DNA from: Rhodospirillaceae bacterium
GTDB taxonomy: Bacteria > Pseudomonadota > Alphaproteobacteria > UBA8366
Direction: 5' to 3'
Assembly (NCBI GenBank): GCA_002711555.1
Contig: PARQ01000009.1
Coordinates: 89,163 to 121,584 of the forward strand
Length of the DNA: 32,422 bases
This document shows, piece by piece, positions 7,991 through 15,583 of the stretch; the first letter of the stretch is position 1, and each line of letters opens with the position of its first letter. The position numbers and the translations under genes are program-made. The notes under the pieces are model-generated. The model saw only the letters and a list, made by a program, of their open reading frames with translations, had not been told where the DNA came from and searched no databases.

Positions 7991-9205
7991 TTAATCCTTT
8001 TTCTCAGCTTTTTTCCTCTCTAAATGCTTTGCCACTTTAGAGAGCATACTTACGGCCTCAGCAACATGGTGCTCATCAATAATCAAAGGAGGAACTAAAC
8101 GCAAAATATTGTCGCCGGCCCCCACAGTCAACAAGCCTTCGTCTCTGAGGAGCTGAACTAACTCGCTATTTGGCGGCCCACATTTGATGCCAAGCATAAG
8201 ACCCTTCCCCCTTACACCCTTGTAGACCGTCGGATGCATTTCACACTGTTTCGCAATTTCGTGATGCAGCAGCTTGCCTACCTCCTGCACTTTCTCCAGA
8301 AACTTCCTATCCGATACGATCTCCAGAACTTTTCTAGCCACAGCACCAGCGAGATAGTTGCCGCCAAACGTCGAACCATGTGTGCCAGCAACCATCCCCT
8401 TTGCAGCCTTCGACGTTGCCAAAACGGCACCAATAGGGAACCCCCCCCCGAGACCCTTCGCAACAGCCATCACGTCCGGCTCGACACCAGCCCACTCATG
8501 GGCCCATAATTTCCCTGTACGCCCAAGACCGCATTGGACCTCGTCAAAAAACACTAGCAGCCCGGATTCATTGGCAATCGAACGCACTTCTCTCAAAAAG
8601 TCATATTCCGCAGGCCTAATCCCGCCCTCACCTTGAATCGGCTCGACTAATATAGCTGCTGTTTCCTCCGTCACTGCCGCTCTCAGCTCATTGGTATTAC
8701 CAAATGGCAGAATATCAAATCCTTCTGTTTCAGGCCCAAACCCCTCAAGATGACCGGCATTTTTGGATGCAGATAGAGTTGCCAAAGTCCGCCCATGAAA
8801 TGAACCGTCAAAGCTCAATACTCTGTAACGCTCTGGCTCACCATTTGCACTATGATACTTTCGGCATAACTTGATGCCACCCTCCACTGCCTCTGCACCC
8901 GAATTACAGAAAAAAGCTAAGTCCGCAAAAGATTGTGCCACCAACTGATTTGCCAATATTTCTTGGTCAGGAATACGGAAGAGATTAGATGTATGCCAGA
9001 CCTTCTTGGCCTGCTCACTCAATACTCGCACTAAACGCGGATCACTATGTCCAAGTGCATTAACGGCTATCCCCGCACAAAAATCAAGGTAGCGGGTTCC
9101 GTCCGTTGATACCAAGTATGCACCATCACCTCTGTCGAAAGAGATATCAGCCCGGGAATATGTTGGCATTACCGCTGTTGATTTATTTTTATGTGAAACA
9201 GACAT
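7991..9205 (-). CDS. argD: acetylornithine/succinyldiaminopimelate aminotransferase
   Basis: PLP-dependent class III aminotransferase (404 aa), producing N-acetylornithine in arginine synthesis and often also acting in lysine synthesis. Seen: CNSGAEAVEGGIKLCRKY near 107, FHGRTLATLSAS, the PLP-binding aspartate in VFFDEVQCGLGRTG, and the Schiff-base lysine in AVAKGLGGGFPIGA near 250. It is the first gene of the argD-argF-hslO-lipoprotein series. A strong promoter lies just upstream. The start ATG at 9205 gives a short N-terminal extension before the conserved PTYSRADISFDRGDG. An in-frame ATG at residue 13 (position 9169) is an alternative. Confidence 0.95.
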   Translation of the reverse strand: MSVSHKNKSTAVMPTYSRADISFDRGDGAYLVSTDGTRYLDFCAGIAVNALGHSDPRLVRVLSEQAKKVWHTSNLFRIPDQEILANQLVAQSFADLAFFCNSGAEAVEGGIKLCRKYHSANGEPERYRVLSFDGSFHGRTLATLSASKNAGHLEGFGPETEGFDILPFGNTNELRAAVTEETAAILVEPIQGEGGIRPAEYDFLREVRSIANESGLLVFFDEVQCGLGRTGKLWAHEWAGVEPDVMAVAKGLGGGFPIGAVLATSKAAKGMVAGTHGSTFGGNYLAGAVARKVLEIVSDRKFLEKVQEVGKLLHHEIAKQCEMHPTVYKGVRGKGLMLGIKCGPPNSELVQLLRDEGLLTVGAGDNILRLVPPLIIDEHHVAEAVSMLSKVAKHLERKKAEKKD

Positions 9206-9240
9206 TTTTACCAGTTCAAATAAAATTTCGGGAAGGCTAG

Positions 9241-9269
9241 ATAATCTGATTTCAGGGCTTGGCTGTCAA
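9241..9269 (-). promoter_or_regulatory. sigma70-type promoter of the argD-argF operon
   Basis: On the minus strand TTGACA (9269-9264) is followed after exactly 17 nt by GATTAT (9246-9241). The argD ATG is 35 nt downstream. The -35 is a perfect consensus and the spacing is optimal. No clear ARG-box-like operator was seen. Confidence 0.65.
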
Positions 9270-9321
9270 CTTTCCGAAACTATTGAATGGCAGCCTAATA
9301 CCATGTCGAATTTGTATAAAC

Positions 9322-10128
9322 CTAAGCCTTCAACTTATAACCTTTGTCCAAAAGGTGCGCGGTCAACCACCAAAGAAATATATTTACTCCGATTAGAACA
9401 GCCACTCCCAGCCAGAGTGGAGCGTCAGCGTAATTTATAAACCCATACCGAAAACCATCTATCATGTAAAAAAGAGGGTTCAACATCGCTATTTTTTGGA
9501 AAATATCGGGTAGTAATTCGATTGAGTAAAATGTCCCAGAAAGAAAAGAAAGCGGGGTGACAACAAAATTCGTTACCGCTGCCATGTGGTCGAATTTTTC
9601 TGCCCATAGGCCCGCTATAACACCCAGCATAGACATCATAAATGAAGCAGAAAAAGCAAAAAAAATGATGGCACCAACGTTGTAGATGGAGACTGATACG
9701 AAACATGACATAGCTGCCAATGTCACAATACCAACCACTATACCTCGTGTAACACCAGAGAATACGTAGGCAAACATCAGCTCTGACCCACCAATTGGCG
9801 GCATCAGAAAATCAACAATGTTTCCTTGGATTTTTGCTATCAAAATAGAAGATGATGTATTAGCAAAACCATTCTGCGCTATCATCATCATGATGAGGCC
9901 TGGCGTCAAAAATTCTAAAAATTTTACTTCTCCAACCATTGCGGCAGCCCGGCCCAGCGCCAAGTCGAATATAGCTAAAAACAAGAGTGATGTAATTACC
10001 GGGGCAATAATGGTTTGCGTCCAAACCTTGAGAAACCGTCGAACCTCCTTGGTATAAAGGGTCCACAATCCGCGCCAATTTATAGCGCCGAAAGTGCGAG
10101 GCTCTCGATATTTTTTCAATTCAGCCAT
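9322..10128 (-). CDS. ABC-2 type transporter permease
   Basis: Integral membrane protein of 268 aa with the ABC-2 permease layout: a cytoplasmic N terminus (LYTKEVRRFLKVWTQTIIAPVITSLLFLAIFDLALG) followed by about six hydrophobic helices, and the late motif VVTPLSFLSGTFYSIELLP, typical of the family that includes YadH and drug or polysaccharide exporters. The substrate cannot be read from the sequence. The ATP-binding partner is not next to it: argD lies downstream on the same strand and recX is divergent upstream. The permease must therefore pair with an ATPase encoded elsewhere, or a gene order change has separated them. Confidence 0.9.
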   Translation of the reverse strand: MAELKKYREPRTFGAINWRGLWTLYTKEVRRFLKVWTQTIIAPVITSLLFLAIFDLALGRAAAMVGEVKFLEFLTPGLIMMMIAQNGFANTSSSILIAKIQGNIVDFLMPPIGGSELMFAYVFSGVTRGIVVGIVTLAAMSCFVSVSIYNVGAIIFFAFSASFMMSMLGVIAGLWAEKFDHMAAVTNFVVTPLSFLSGTFYSIELLPDIFQKIAMLNPLFYMIDGFRYGFINYADAPLWLGVAVLIGVNIFLWWLTAHLLDKGYKLKA

Positions 10129-10365
10129 AAGTCTTTATTTCATTAAAGGGAGCGAACGTGAAATAGTTGCATATCAATACACTATAATTGTCTATGATGA
10201 TCGATAAAGATACCAACAATCTCAACGGCACGGCATTGGAAAAACTTTAGCGCGATCTTTAACAAGTGGTAACTGCTATTCAAATTTTACGAAAAGTGAT
10301 TTCAGTCGTCTATAATTAGTTTTACCTCACACAAGCAGGAATTTATTAAGTCGAAAATGAATTGT

Positions 10366-10527
10366 ATGGCCAAAAAGAAAACGGCGGCAATTCTGTGCCG
10401 CCGTTTTGGAACCCTAACCAATGCCATTAGGAAGGGGCAGGGTAGGCTTGAGGCCAAGACTCCACGCCTAACTATCGGCATTCTTGGAAAAGTATGCAGT
10501 GATGGCCATCACATGAACTTAAATATT
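10366..10527 (-). ncRNA. candidate structured small RNA in the divergent intergenic region
   Basis: The 421-nt gap between the permease (starts 10128, minus) and recX (starts 10550, plus) should need no terminator, yet it holds a perfect one. Upstream of it on the minus strand are nested inverted repeats: GGCATT plus GG (10477-10482, 10486-10487) against CCAATGCC (10418-10425), and inside them GCCTA (10466-10470) against TAGGC (10443-10447). A -35 like TTGACA is found at 10556-10551 with TTTAAC 16 nt later, giving a start near 10527. The implied transcript is about 160 nt. Size and long-hairpin shape recall 6S RNA, but I could not match conserved 6S positions. The rest of the gap (10129-10356) has no ORF or repeat I can support. 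Confidence 0.4.
10371..10407 (-). terminator. strong rho-independent terminator
   Basis: A perfect 12-bp stem (AAAACGGCGGCA with TGCCGCCGTTTT) and a 6-nt loop span 10378-10407. On the minus strand the stem is followed by a U-rich tail, TTTTCTTTTT ending at 10372. On the plus strand only four T residues follow the GC core, so it acts best on minus-strand transcripts. Confidence 0.75.
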
Positions 10528-10549
10528 GGTTAAAGTATTAATTTTAAGT

Positions 10550-11128
10550 ATGTCAAAAAAAGAACACCGTAGAGAGAAGCTCCCCCGCAAAGTTACTTTA
10601 AAGTCGCTCGAGAACGCTGCACTCTTTTATTTACAGCGTTACGCAACTTCTACTGAAAACTTGCGCCGCGTATTAATGCGCCGAGTTGATCGCTCTGCTC
10701 GGGCGCACGGTACTGACCGCGAGGAAGGCACCTGTTTCGTAGACCAAATTTTAAAGCGATATTGCAACGCAAAATTACTTGATGATGTTGCATATGCAGC
10801 AGCGCGCGCCACAAGTATGAGACAGAGAGGCGCTTCCGGCAGAGCAATCAGATCCAACTTGAAGGCAAAGGGTGTAAAAAACGAGACCATCGACCTGGTG
10901 CTTGATGAACAACTTAAAGACTCTCCAGCAACGGAAATCAAAGCAGCCTTTACCTATTGCCGGCGCCGTCGTCTTGGTCCGTGGCGTACAGTTGAGCGAG
11001 AGAAACAGCGCGAAAAAGATATAGCCTCTCTTGCGCGTCAGGGCTACTCAGTTGATGTTGCGCTTCGCGTAATCGATGCAATTAGCATTGAAGAATTAGA
11101 AATGGAAATGACATCGGAATCCTTGTAA
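10550..11128 (+). CDS. recX: RecX family regulatory protein
   Basis: RecX-type protein, built from repeated three-helix units, that modulates RecA filaments during recombination and SOS. Visible family features: the first repeat ALFYLQRYATSTENLRRVLMRRV, the second LDDVAYAAARATSMRQRGASGRAIRSNLKAKGV, and a C-terminal repeat ending YSVDVALRVID. From the ATG at 10550 the protein is 192 aa. A TTG at 10526 is in frame and would add eight residues, but it overlaps the candidate small-RNA start and lacks a ribosome site. recA is not adjacent, which is common in alphaproteobacteria. The gene ends 7 nt from the convergent methyltransferase. Confidence 0.85.
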   Translation: MSKKEHRREKLPRKVTLKSLENAALFYLQRYATSTENLRRVLMRRVDRSARAHGTDREEGTCFVDQILKRYCNAKLLDDVAYAAARATSMRQRGASGRAIRSNLKAKGVKNETIDLVLDEQLKDSPATEIKAAFTYCRRRRLGPWRTVEREKQREKDIASLARQGYSVDVALRVIDAISIEELEMEMTSESL

Positions 11129-11135
11129 CAAATAC

Positions 11136-11876
11136 CTAACCGCGCGACGCAGCGTTACTGTTGTGCACCTTTACAAAACTTTGTCCGGAACCAACCGACT
11201 GTTTCTTGTCCGTGGAGCCTGCATAAATTTGTTTTGATGCTTCGATGATCAAAACGCCGGCCAAGTCCCTAAACAAATAATTCCCGATTTTCTCGATAGC
11301 GCATGCGCGTCGTATAACTTGTTCCAATCGGGTTGGTGGGAAATAAAGCGCTTTTTCCACCCTTAAAGGAACAAATAATCCATCTTGTAATAGTCGCCAA
11401 ATTTGCCCCGAGTTAAAAGGGCGGCTATGCCCGAATGGCGATCTTTTTTCAAACTTTGCCCATAGTCCTCGGCGATTTGGAACAACTGCTATTATGCGCC
11501 CCTCATCTTTAACGACTCTCCATAATTCGCGCAGAATAGCAGGGAAATTCTCAGTATCCTCAAGTCCATGCACGACTAGCAATCGATCAATCGAGCGATC
11601 AGGAAATGGTAACTCATGAAAAGCCGATAACGTAACCAATCCAGGAGATTTTTTTGGCCAATGTGTAACCCCTTGGGGTGCTGGCATGGCTGCAAGTGCT
11701 AATTCAGATCCATTACGGAAGGGCGTCAAATAAGGGATTGCGTATCCCATTCCAAGGACAGTCATTCCGTTGGTACGGGGCCAAAGCCGACGCAGTTTAG
11801 CTCCTATCAGCCGTTGGCTAACAATACCAATGCGACTGTTGTAAAAATTTTTTAAGCAAACTACGTCATTATACAC
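11136..11876 (-). CDS. class I SAM-dependent methyltransferase
   Basis: 246-aa protein of the Rossmann-fold methyltransferase type. Motif I is TVLGMGYAIPYL (about 39-50), an acidic or hydrophobic strand LPFPDRSIDRLLVVHGLED follows (motif IV region near 89-107), then LRELWRVVKDEGRIIAVVPNRRG, the classic post-motif segment. Substrate unknown. Related proteins are often found beside hydroxyacylglutathione hydrolase in alphaproteobacteria, which is not present here. Translation seems to start at GTG 11876, giving an N terminus that matches the usual DVVxLxxFYxSRxG start of the family. No in-frame ATG lies close by. A TATAAT sequence overlaps codons 2-3 on the coding strand and is probably coincidental. 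Confidence 0.85.
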   Translation of the reverse strand: MYNDVVCLKNFYNSRIGIVSQRLIGAKLRRLWPRTNGMTVLGMGYAIPYLTPFRNGSELALAAMPAPQGVTHWPKKSPGLVTLSAFHELPFPDRSIDRLLVVHGLEDTENFPAILRELWRVVKDEGRIIAVVPNRRGLWAKFEKRSPFGHSRPFNSGQIWRLLQDGLFVPLRVEKALYFPPTRLEQVIRRACAIEKIGNYLFRDLAGVLIIEASKQIYAGSTDKKQSVGSGQSFVKVHNSNAASRG

Positions 11877-11957
11877 AATAAAATATTACCACATTCTGTA
11901 GTTAATGAAAAAAGCCTCGTTCCGTGCTACCATGATTTGGAGAAAAGGTAGGAAAAA

Positions 11958-12590
11958 ATGTTAACACTTCGGGTTACACCGCGCTCACCATTTGCGCGCA
12001 AATGCATGATGGTAGCACTTGAGAAAGGCATATTCGAGAAGCTTGAGCTCAGTGGCACGGACCTCTATGGAGAAAATCAAGACATCGACGAAGACAATCC
12101 CTTGAGAAAGGTACCCGCCCTAAGATTAGAAGATGGCACAACTCTTTTTGATTCTCCTGTCATATGTGAATATCTTGATTGGTCGGATGGGGATCCCATA
12201 TTTCACCCTCAGGAGGGTGAAATGCGTTTCAAAGCGCTAAAACTCCAGGCATTGGGCGATGGGCTGACCGAGGCGCCTCAATCCCATTACAAAGAATTAG
12301 CTCGCCCAGAGCAATTTCGGTCAAAAGAAATGGTTATAAAACACGCAAATGCTATTGAACGAATTATAACCTGGACAGAAAAAAACTTTGATCTCGTCGA
12401 GGGGCCAATGACAATCGGCGGAATTGCTTTGGCTTGCGGCCTTGCTTACGTCAATGAGCGGCAACCAAATATTGATTGGCATCATAAAAACCCGAAGCTT
12501 GGGGCTTGGTACTGCGAGATCAGTGACCGCGAATCATTTCAGGCAACCACTAAGCAAGCCAACGCCAAGCGGCTTGGAGTGTCTAATTGA
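11958..12590 (+). CDS. glutathione S-transferase family protein (first of a tandem pair)
   Basis: 210-aa GST-like protein: an N-terminal thioredoxin-fold domain with TPRSPFARKCMMVALEKG (the SPFxRK start of bacterial GSTs), the cis-proline in KVPALRLEDG, and the glutathione-contact motif FDSPVICEYLD, followed by an alpha-helical C-terminal domain. The catalytic residue is likely the serine in SPF, though the exact chemistry is unknown. A ribosome site GGTAGGA precedes ATG 11958. The stop codon overlaps the next gene's ATG by one base (TGATG, 12588-12592), so the two are translated together. Likely role: detoxification or glutathione-dependent turnover. Confidence 0.88.
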   Translation: MLTLRVTPRSPFARKCMMVALEKGIFEKLELSGTDLYGENQDIDEDNPLRKVPALRLEDGTTLFDSPVICEYLDWSDGDPIFHPQEGEMRFKALKLQALGDGLTEAPQSHYKELARPEQFRSKEMVIKHANAIERIITWTEKNFDLVEGPMTIGGIALACGLAYVNERQPNIDWHHKNPKLGAWYCEISDRESFQATTKQANAKRLGVSN

Positions 12591-13192
12591 TGAAGCTATT
12601 CTTTTCCCCATTATCCCCCTTTGCTCGCAAAGTGCGTATTGTTGCTTTTGAAAAAACTCTTACCAAGGAATTAGAGCTTTTTAAAAGTGAAAGACAAAAC
12701 CGTCCCACTGAATTGGGACCAATCAATCCACTTCTGAAAGTCCCGACACTAGTTGATAATAACGGTAATTCTTTATTCGATTCTCCGGTTATTTGCGAAT
12801 ACCTCGATTCTTTAACATCCAAACCGGTCTTATTTCCCAAGGAAAGTATGAGTCGCTGGGCCGCACTGCGGCAGCAAGCGCTTGGAGATGGTGGCATGGA
12901 TGATGCCGTTAAACTCGCTTATGAAGCGGGTCGACCTAGCGGTAGCCGCTCGCCATATTGGCTTGGCCGCTGGCGTCAGGCGGTGGAAAGTACACTTAAC
13001 GCGCTTGAAAGCGAGGCACCTTCTTTCGCTGATAGACTTACAATCGGCCCAATCGCCATAGGCTGTTTCTTAGGATTTCTAGACCAGTCCCGTATTATCG
13101 GCGACTGGCGTGGTTATCGCGAAAACTTAGCGATGTGGTTTGAAGAGTTCCGCCAACGCCCCTCAATGCAAGAAACAGAATATAAAAAATAG
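12590..13192 (+). CDS. glutathione S-transferase family protein (second of a tandem pair)
   Basis: 200-aa GST-like protein related to the gene before it: both begin SPFARK and share the stretch LFDSPVICEYLD, and the remainder has diverged. Visible: SPLSPFARKVRIVAFEK, the cis-proline loop KVPTLVDNNGNS, and a C-terminal helical domain with LTIGPIAIGCFLGFLD. The start is the ATG at 12590, overlapping the upstream stop. An in-frame TTG one codon earlier is unnecessary. The pair may form heterodimers, which is inference. The gene ends one base before the stop of the convergent Nudix gene. Confidence 0.88.
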   Translation: MKLFFSPLSPFARKVRIVAFEKTLTKELELFKSERQNRPTELGPINPLLKVPTLVDNNGNSLFDSPVICEYLDSLTSKPVLFPKESMSRWAALRQQALGDGGMDDAVKLAYEAGRPSGSRSPYWLGRWRQAVESTLNALESEAPSFADRLTIGPIAIGCFLGFLDQSRIIGDWRGYRENLAMWFEEFRQRPSMQETEYKK

Positions 13193-13193
13193 A

Positions 13194-13625
13194 TCAAACT
13201 GTTAAAAAAGCCCTACTAGCCAAAATAATATTGCGTGTCCTCTCCCATTGAATGACCCTCATTGCTTCGGAAAGGCGAAACCAGCGACAGTCAGACGCAT
13301 CATCACCAGCCCGTAAGTCACCCGATGTCCAAATGGCTGCAAAGTCGATTAGCGAATAGTGATATTTTACCTTGCCCTTTTTATCGTGCCTGATGGTGTC
13401 CACGACATCGACTAAACCTAAAATACGGATTTCTATGCCTGTTTCCTCACATACCTCACGATAAACAGCTTCACGCAAAGTTTCACCCAATTCCTGGGCA
13501 CCTCCTGGAATGCTCCAATGTCCACGTCGAGGTGATTTTGCGCGCTCGGCCAATAGAACTTGACCATTGCGCCAAACCACAGCGCCAACACCAACGAAGG
13601 GACGATTGGGATACTCCCGCGTCAT
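13194..13625 (-). CDS. Nudix hydrolase
   Basis: 143-aa Nudix-fold pyrophosphohydrolase. The Nudix box (GX5EX7REXXEEXG) is complete: GGAQELGETLREAVYREVCE followed by ETGIEI, with the metal-binding glutamates REVCEE. The N terminus FVGVGAVVWRNGQVLLAERAKSPRRGHWSIPGG resembles the ADP-ribose/MutT-like group that acts on nucleoside diphosphate derivatives. The specific substrate cannot be decided. Start ATG 13625. It is divergent from the aldo/keto reductase with a 100-nt shared promoter region. Confidence 0.93.
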   Translation of the reverse strand: MTREYPNRPFVGVGAVVWRNGQVLLAERAKSPRRGHWSIPGGAQELGETLREAVYREVCEETGIEIRILGLVDVVDTIRHDKKGKVKYHYSLIDFAAIWTSGDLRAGDDASDCRWFRLSEAMRVIQWERTRNIILASRAFLTV

Positions 13626-13664
13626 GACCGGTACTCCTTATTCTACTTAAAATCGCACTTCCAG

Positions 13665-13692
13665 TTGACGAGAGCAAGCGCTGCGGTAAATT
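13665..13692 (+). promoter_or_regulatory. candidate sigma70 promoter of the aldo/keto reductase
   Basis: TTGACG (13665-13670), a 16-nt spacer, then TAAATT (13687-13692). The start codon is 33 nt downstream, with AAAGGA as ribosome site at 13715-13720. Confidence 0.45.
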
Positions 13693-13725
13693 AAGGTTCG
13701 AAGTTCAAATGCACAAAGGATAGCT

Positions 13726-14748
13726 ATGGAATACGTATTGCTCGGTAATAGCGGACTGAAGGTATCCCGGCTATGTCTTGGGACGATGACATTCGGCGAT
13801 ACAACGCGGGATGGAGATGCGCAAAATATTGTTGAGTCAGCGCGCAATGTTGGCGTTAATTTTATCGATACAGCGGACGGCTATGCAGCCGGTGCTTCTG
13901 AGGAAATAGTGGGGAAATTGACCAAACACGATCGCAACGAATGGATAGTTGCAAGCAAAGTTGGATCAGCAGCAGGAACAGCACCTCGGAAAAAGGCACT
14001 CTCCCGAAAATGGTTGTTAGAGGCAATTGACGCCAGCCTCATGCGATTACAGACGAGTTTTTTAGATATATGGTATCTCCATCACGTCGATTGGGAAACG
14101 CCGATTGAAGAGACTGTTCGTACAGTTGGGGAAATTATCGCTGCCGGAAAAGTTCGCTACTGGGGTTTTTCGAATCATCGTGGATGGCAGGTAGGCGAGC
14201 TCGTTCACACGGCAGTACAACTTGGTGTGCCTAAGCCAATTGTTGCACAGCCGTATTATAATGCTTTTAATAGAATGCCAGAAACCGATATTCTGCCAGC
14301 TTGTGCGCACTATGACATTGGCGTAGTACCCTATTCTCCGCTAGCTAGAGGTGTCTTAGCAGGGATTTATGAGCCAGGTAAAGACCCGGGGCCCGAAACA
14401 CGAGCGGGGATACAAGACCGTCGTCTAATGCAGACTGAATGGCGCACCGAAAGTCTTCATGCTGCCCAAAAAATTAAACAGCATTGTAAAAAACGTGAAA
14501 TGCAACCAGTGACATTTGCTATACAGTGGTTGCTAAACAATAAAATTATTTCTGGGGTGCTCGGCGGCCCAAGAACCATGGCCCATTGGCAGGGCTATGT
14601 AGAAGCAATGAATGGCGCATGGACAGAGGAAGACGAGGAATTGATTAACCAATTATGCCCTCCTGGACAAGCTACCACACACGGCTATTGCGACCCACGC
14701 TACCCAGTGCGCGGGCGAGTTTCATTAATCAACACGGTATCAAATTAA
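13726..14748 (+). CDS. aldo/keto reductase
   Basis: 340-aa NADPH-dependent TIM-barrel oxidoreductase of the aldo/keto reductase superfamily. Catalytic tetrad residues are visible: D in NFIDTADGY (about 49), Y in that same motif (about 53), K in IVASKVGS (about 80) and H in YLHHVD. Cofactor-binding segments follow: GFSNHRGWQV, PYSPLARGVL, and the late GVLGGPRTMAHWQ. It resembles the YhdN/Tas-like group, where substrates are various aldehydes. The true substrate is unknown. It ends with a 9-nt tail-to-tail overlap with phaB. Confidence 0.92.
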   Translation: MEYVLLGNSGLKVSRLCLGTMTFGDTTRDGDAQNIVESARNVGVNFIDTADGYAAGASEEIVGKLTKHDRNEWIVASKVGSAAGTAPRKKALSRKWLLEAIDASLMRLQTSFLDIWYLHHVDWETPIEETVRTVGEIIAAGKVRYWGFSNHRGWQVGELVHTAVQLGVPKPIVAQPYYNAFNRMPETDILPACAHYDIGVVPYSPLARGVLAGIYEPGKDPGPETRAGIQDRRLMQTEWRTESLHAAQKIKQHCKKREMQPVTFAIQWLLNNKIISGVLGGPRTMAHWQGYVEAMNGAWTEEDEELINQLCPPGQATTHGYCDPRYPVRGRVSLINTVSN

Positions 14749-15465
14749 ATACTGGCCGCCATTCACGGTTAGAGTAGAACCATTAATGAAAGCAGCCTCG
14801 TCTGAGGCCAAGAAAACCACACAGCGAGCGACTTCAATTGGTTCGCCCAGACGGCCAGCGGGGATCTGGGGTAAGATGTGCTTGTTGATTATCTCTTCAG
14901 GAATCGCCCGCACCATGTCAGTACCTATATAGCCGGGGGCTACTGCATTTACGGTAACACCCTTTGATGCATTTTCTAACGCAAGCGCCTTGGTAAACCC
15001 AATCATGCCTGCCTTAGCCGCAGCATAATTGGTTTGCCCAAATTGTCCCTTTTGTCCATTAATCGAAGAAACATTAATTATTCGGCCAAAGTGGCGTTCA
15101 CGCATATCGTTAATGACCGCACTGCTGAGGTTAAAGCAACTATCAAGGTTTGTCCGCAAGACCTCGCTCCACTGAACCATTTCCATTTTGTGAAGAGGGG
15201 CATCACGCGTTATTCCAGCATTATTGACCAAAACATCAACGAGGACCACCTTACTCTTTACTTCTTCAACAGCATCGCACGAAACTCGATAATTACCGGC
15301 ATCAAATTTGAACACCGGTATTCCATTTTTTTCCTCAAACTTTCGAGCTTCTTCATCATTACCTGCGTAATTTGCAGCTACGGAATAGCCTGCATCCTTA
15401 AATGCTACTGCAATGGAGGCACCTATGCCACGTGTGCCTCCGGTAACTAGTACTGTTCTGACCAA
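14740..15465 (-). CDS. phaB: acetoacetyl-CoA reductase
   Basis: NADPH-dependent short-chain dehydrogenase that reduces acetoacetyl-CoA to (R)-3-hydroxybutyryl-CoA, the monomer for PHB. Visible: the cofactor motif TGGTRGIG, VNNAGIT, and the catalytic Ser-Tyr-Lys in NVSSINGQ, NYAAAKAG, followed by VNAVAPGYIGTDMV. The sequence is closer to PhaB than to FabG (KMEMVQWSEVLRTNLDSCFN). The start is chosen as TTG 15465, giving MVRTVLVTGGTRGIG, because AGGGTGG lies a proper distance before it. A GTG at 15474 sits right on that ribosome site. It follows phaA on the same strand after 109 nt. FabG remains a less likely alternative. Confidence 0.92.
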   Translation of the reverse strand: MVRTVLVTGGTRGIGASIAVAFKDAGYSVAANYAGNDEEARKFEEKNGIPVFKFDAGNYRVSCDAVEEVKSKVVLVDVLVNNAGITRDAPLHKMEMVQWSEVLRTNLDSCFNLSSAVINDMRERHFGRIINVSSINGQKGQFGQTNYAAAKAGMIGFTKALALENASKGVTVNAVAPGYIGTDMVRAIPEEIINKHILPQIPAGRLGEPIEVARCVVFLASDEAAFINGSTLTVNGGQYLI

Positions 15466-15583
15466 TATTTCCACCCTTTCAGCGAATGAGATTAACCACT
15501 AACTATCAAAACCTCGATTCTAATTATGAAGTTGATTTGAGACCGCATGCAGCCATATCCTCGATGGCGGATTTGCAACCAGT

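Noticed and set aside
10418..10487. Possible SAM-II-like riboswitch, because of a GGCTTGAGGCC string
   Set aside because: The pairing pattern and the absence of a methionine-related gene downstream do not fit, and the terminator points the other way.
10357..10533. 58-codon plus-strand ORF crossing the terminator hairpin before recX
   Set aside because: It runs through a perfect terminator and the inverted repeats, has no ribosome site and no family resemblance, so the open frame is probably a by-product of RNA structure.
15466..15474. GTG at 15474 as phaB start
   Set aside because: It sits directly after the ribosome site. TTG 15465 has correct spacing and matches the usual family start.
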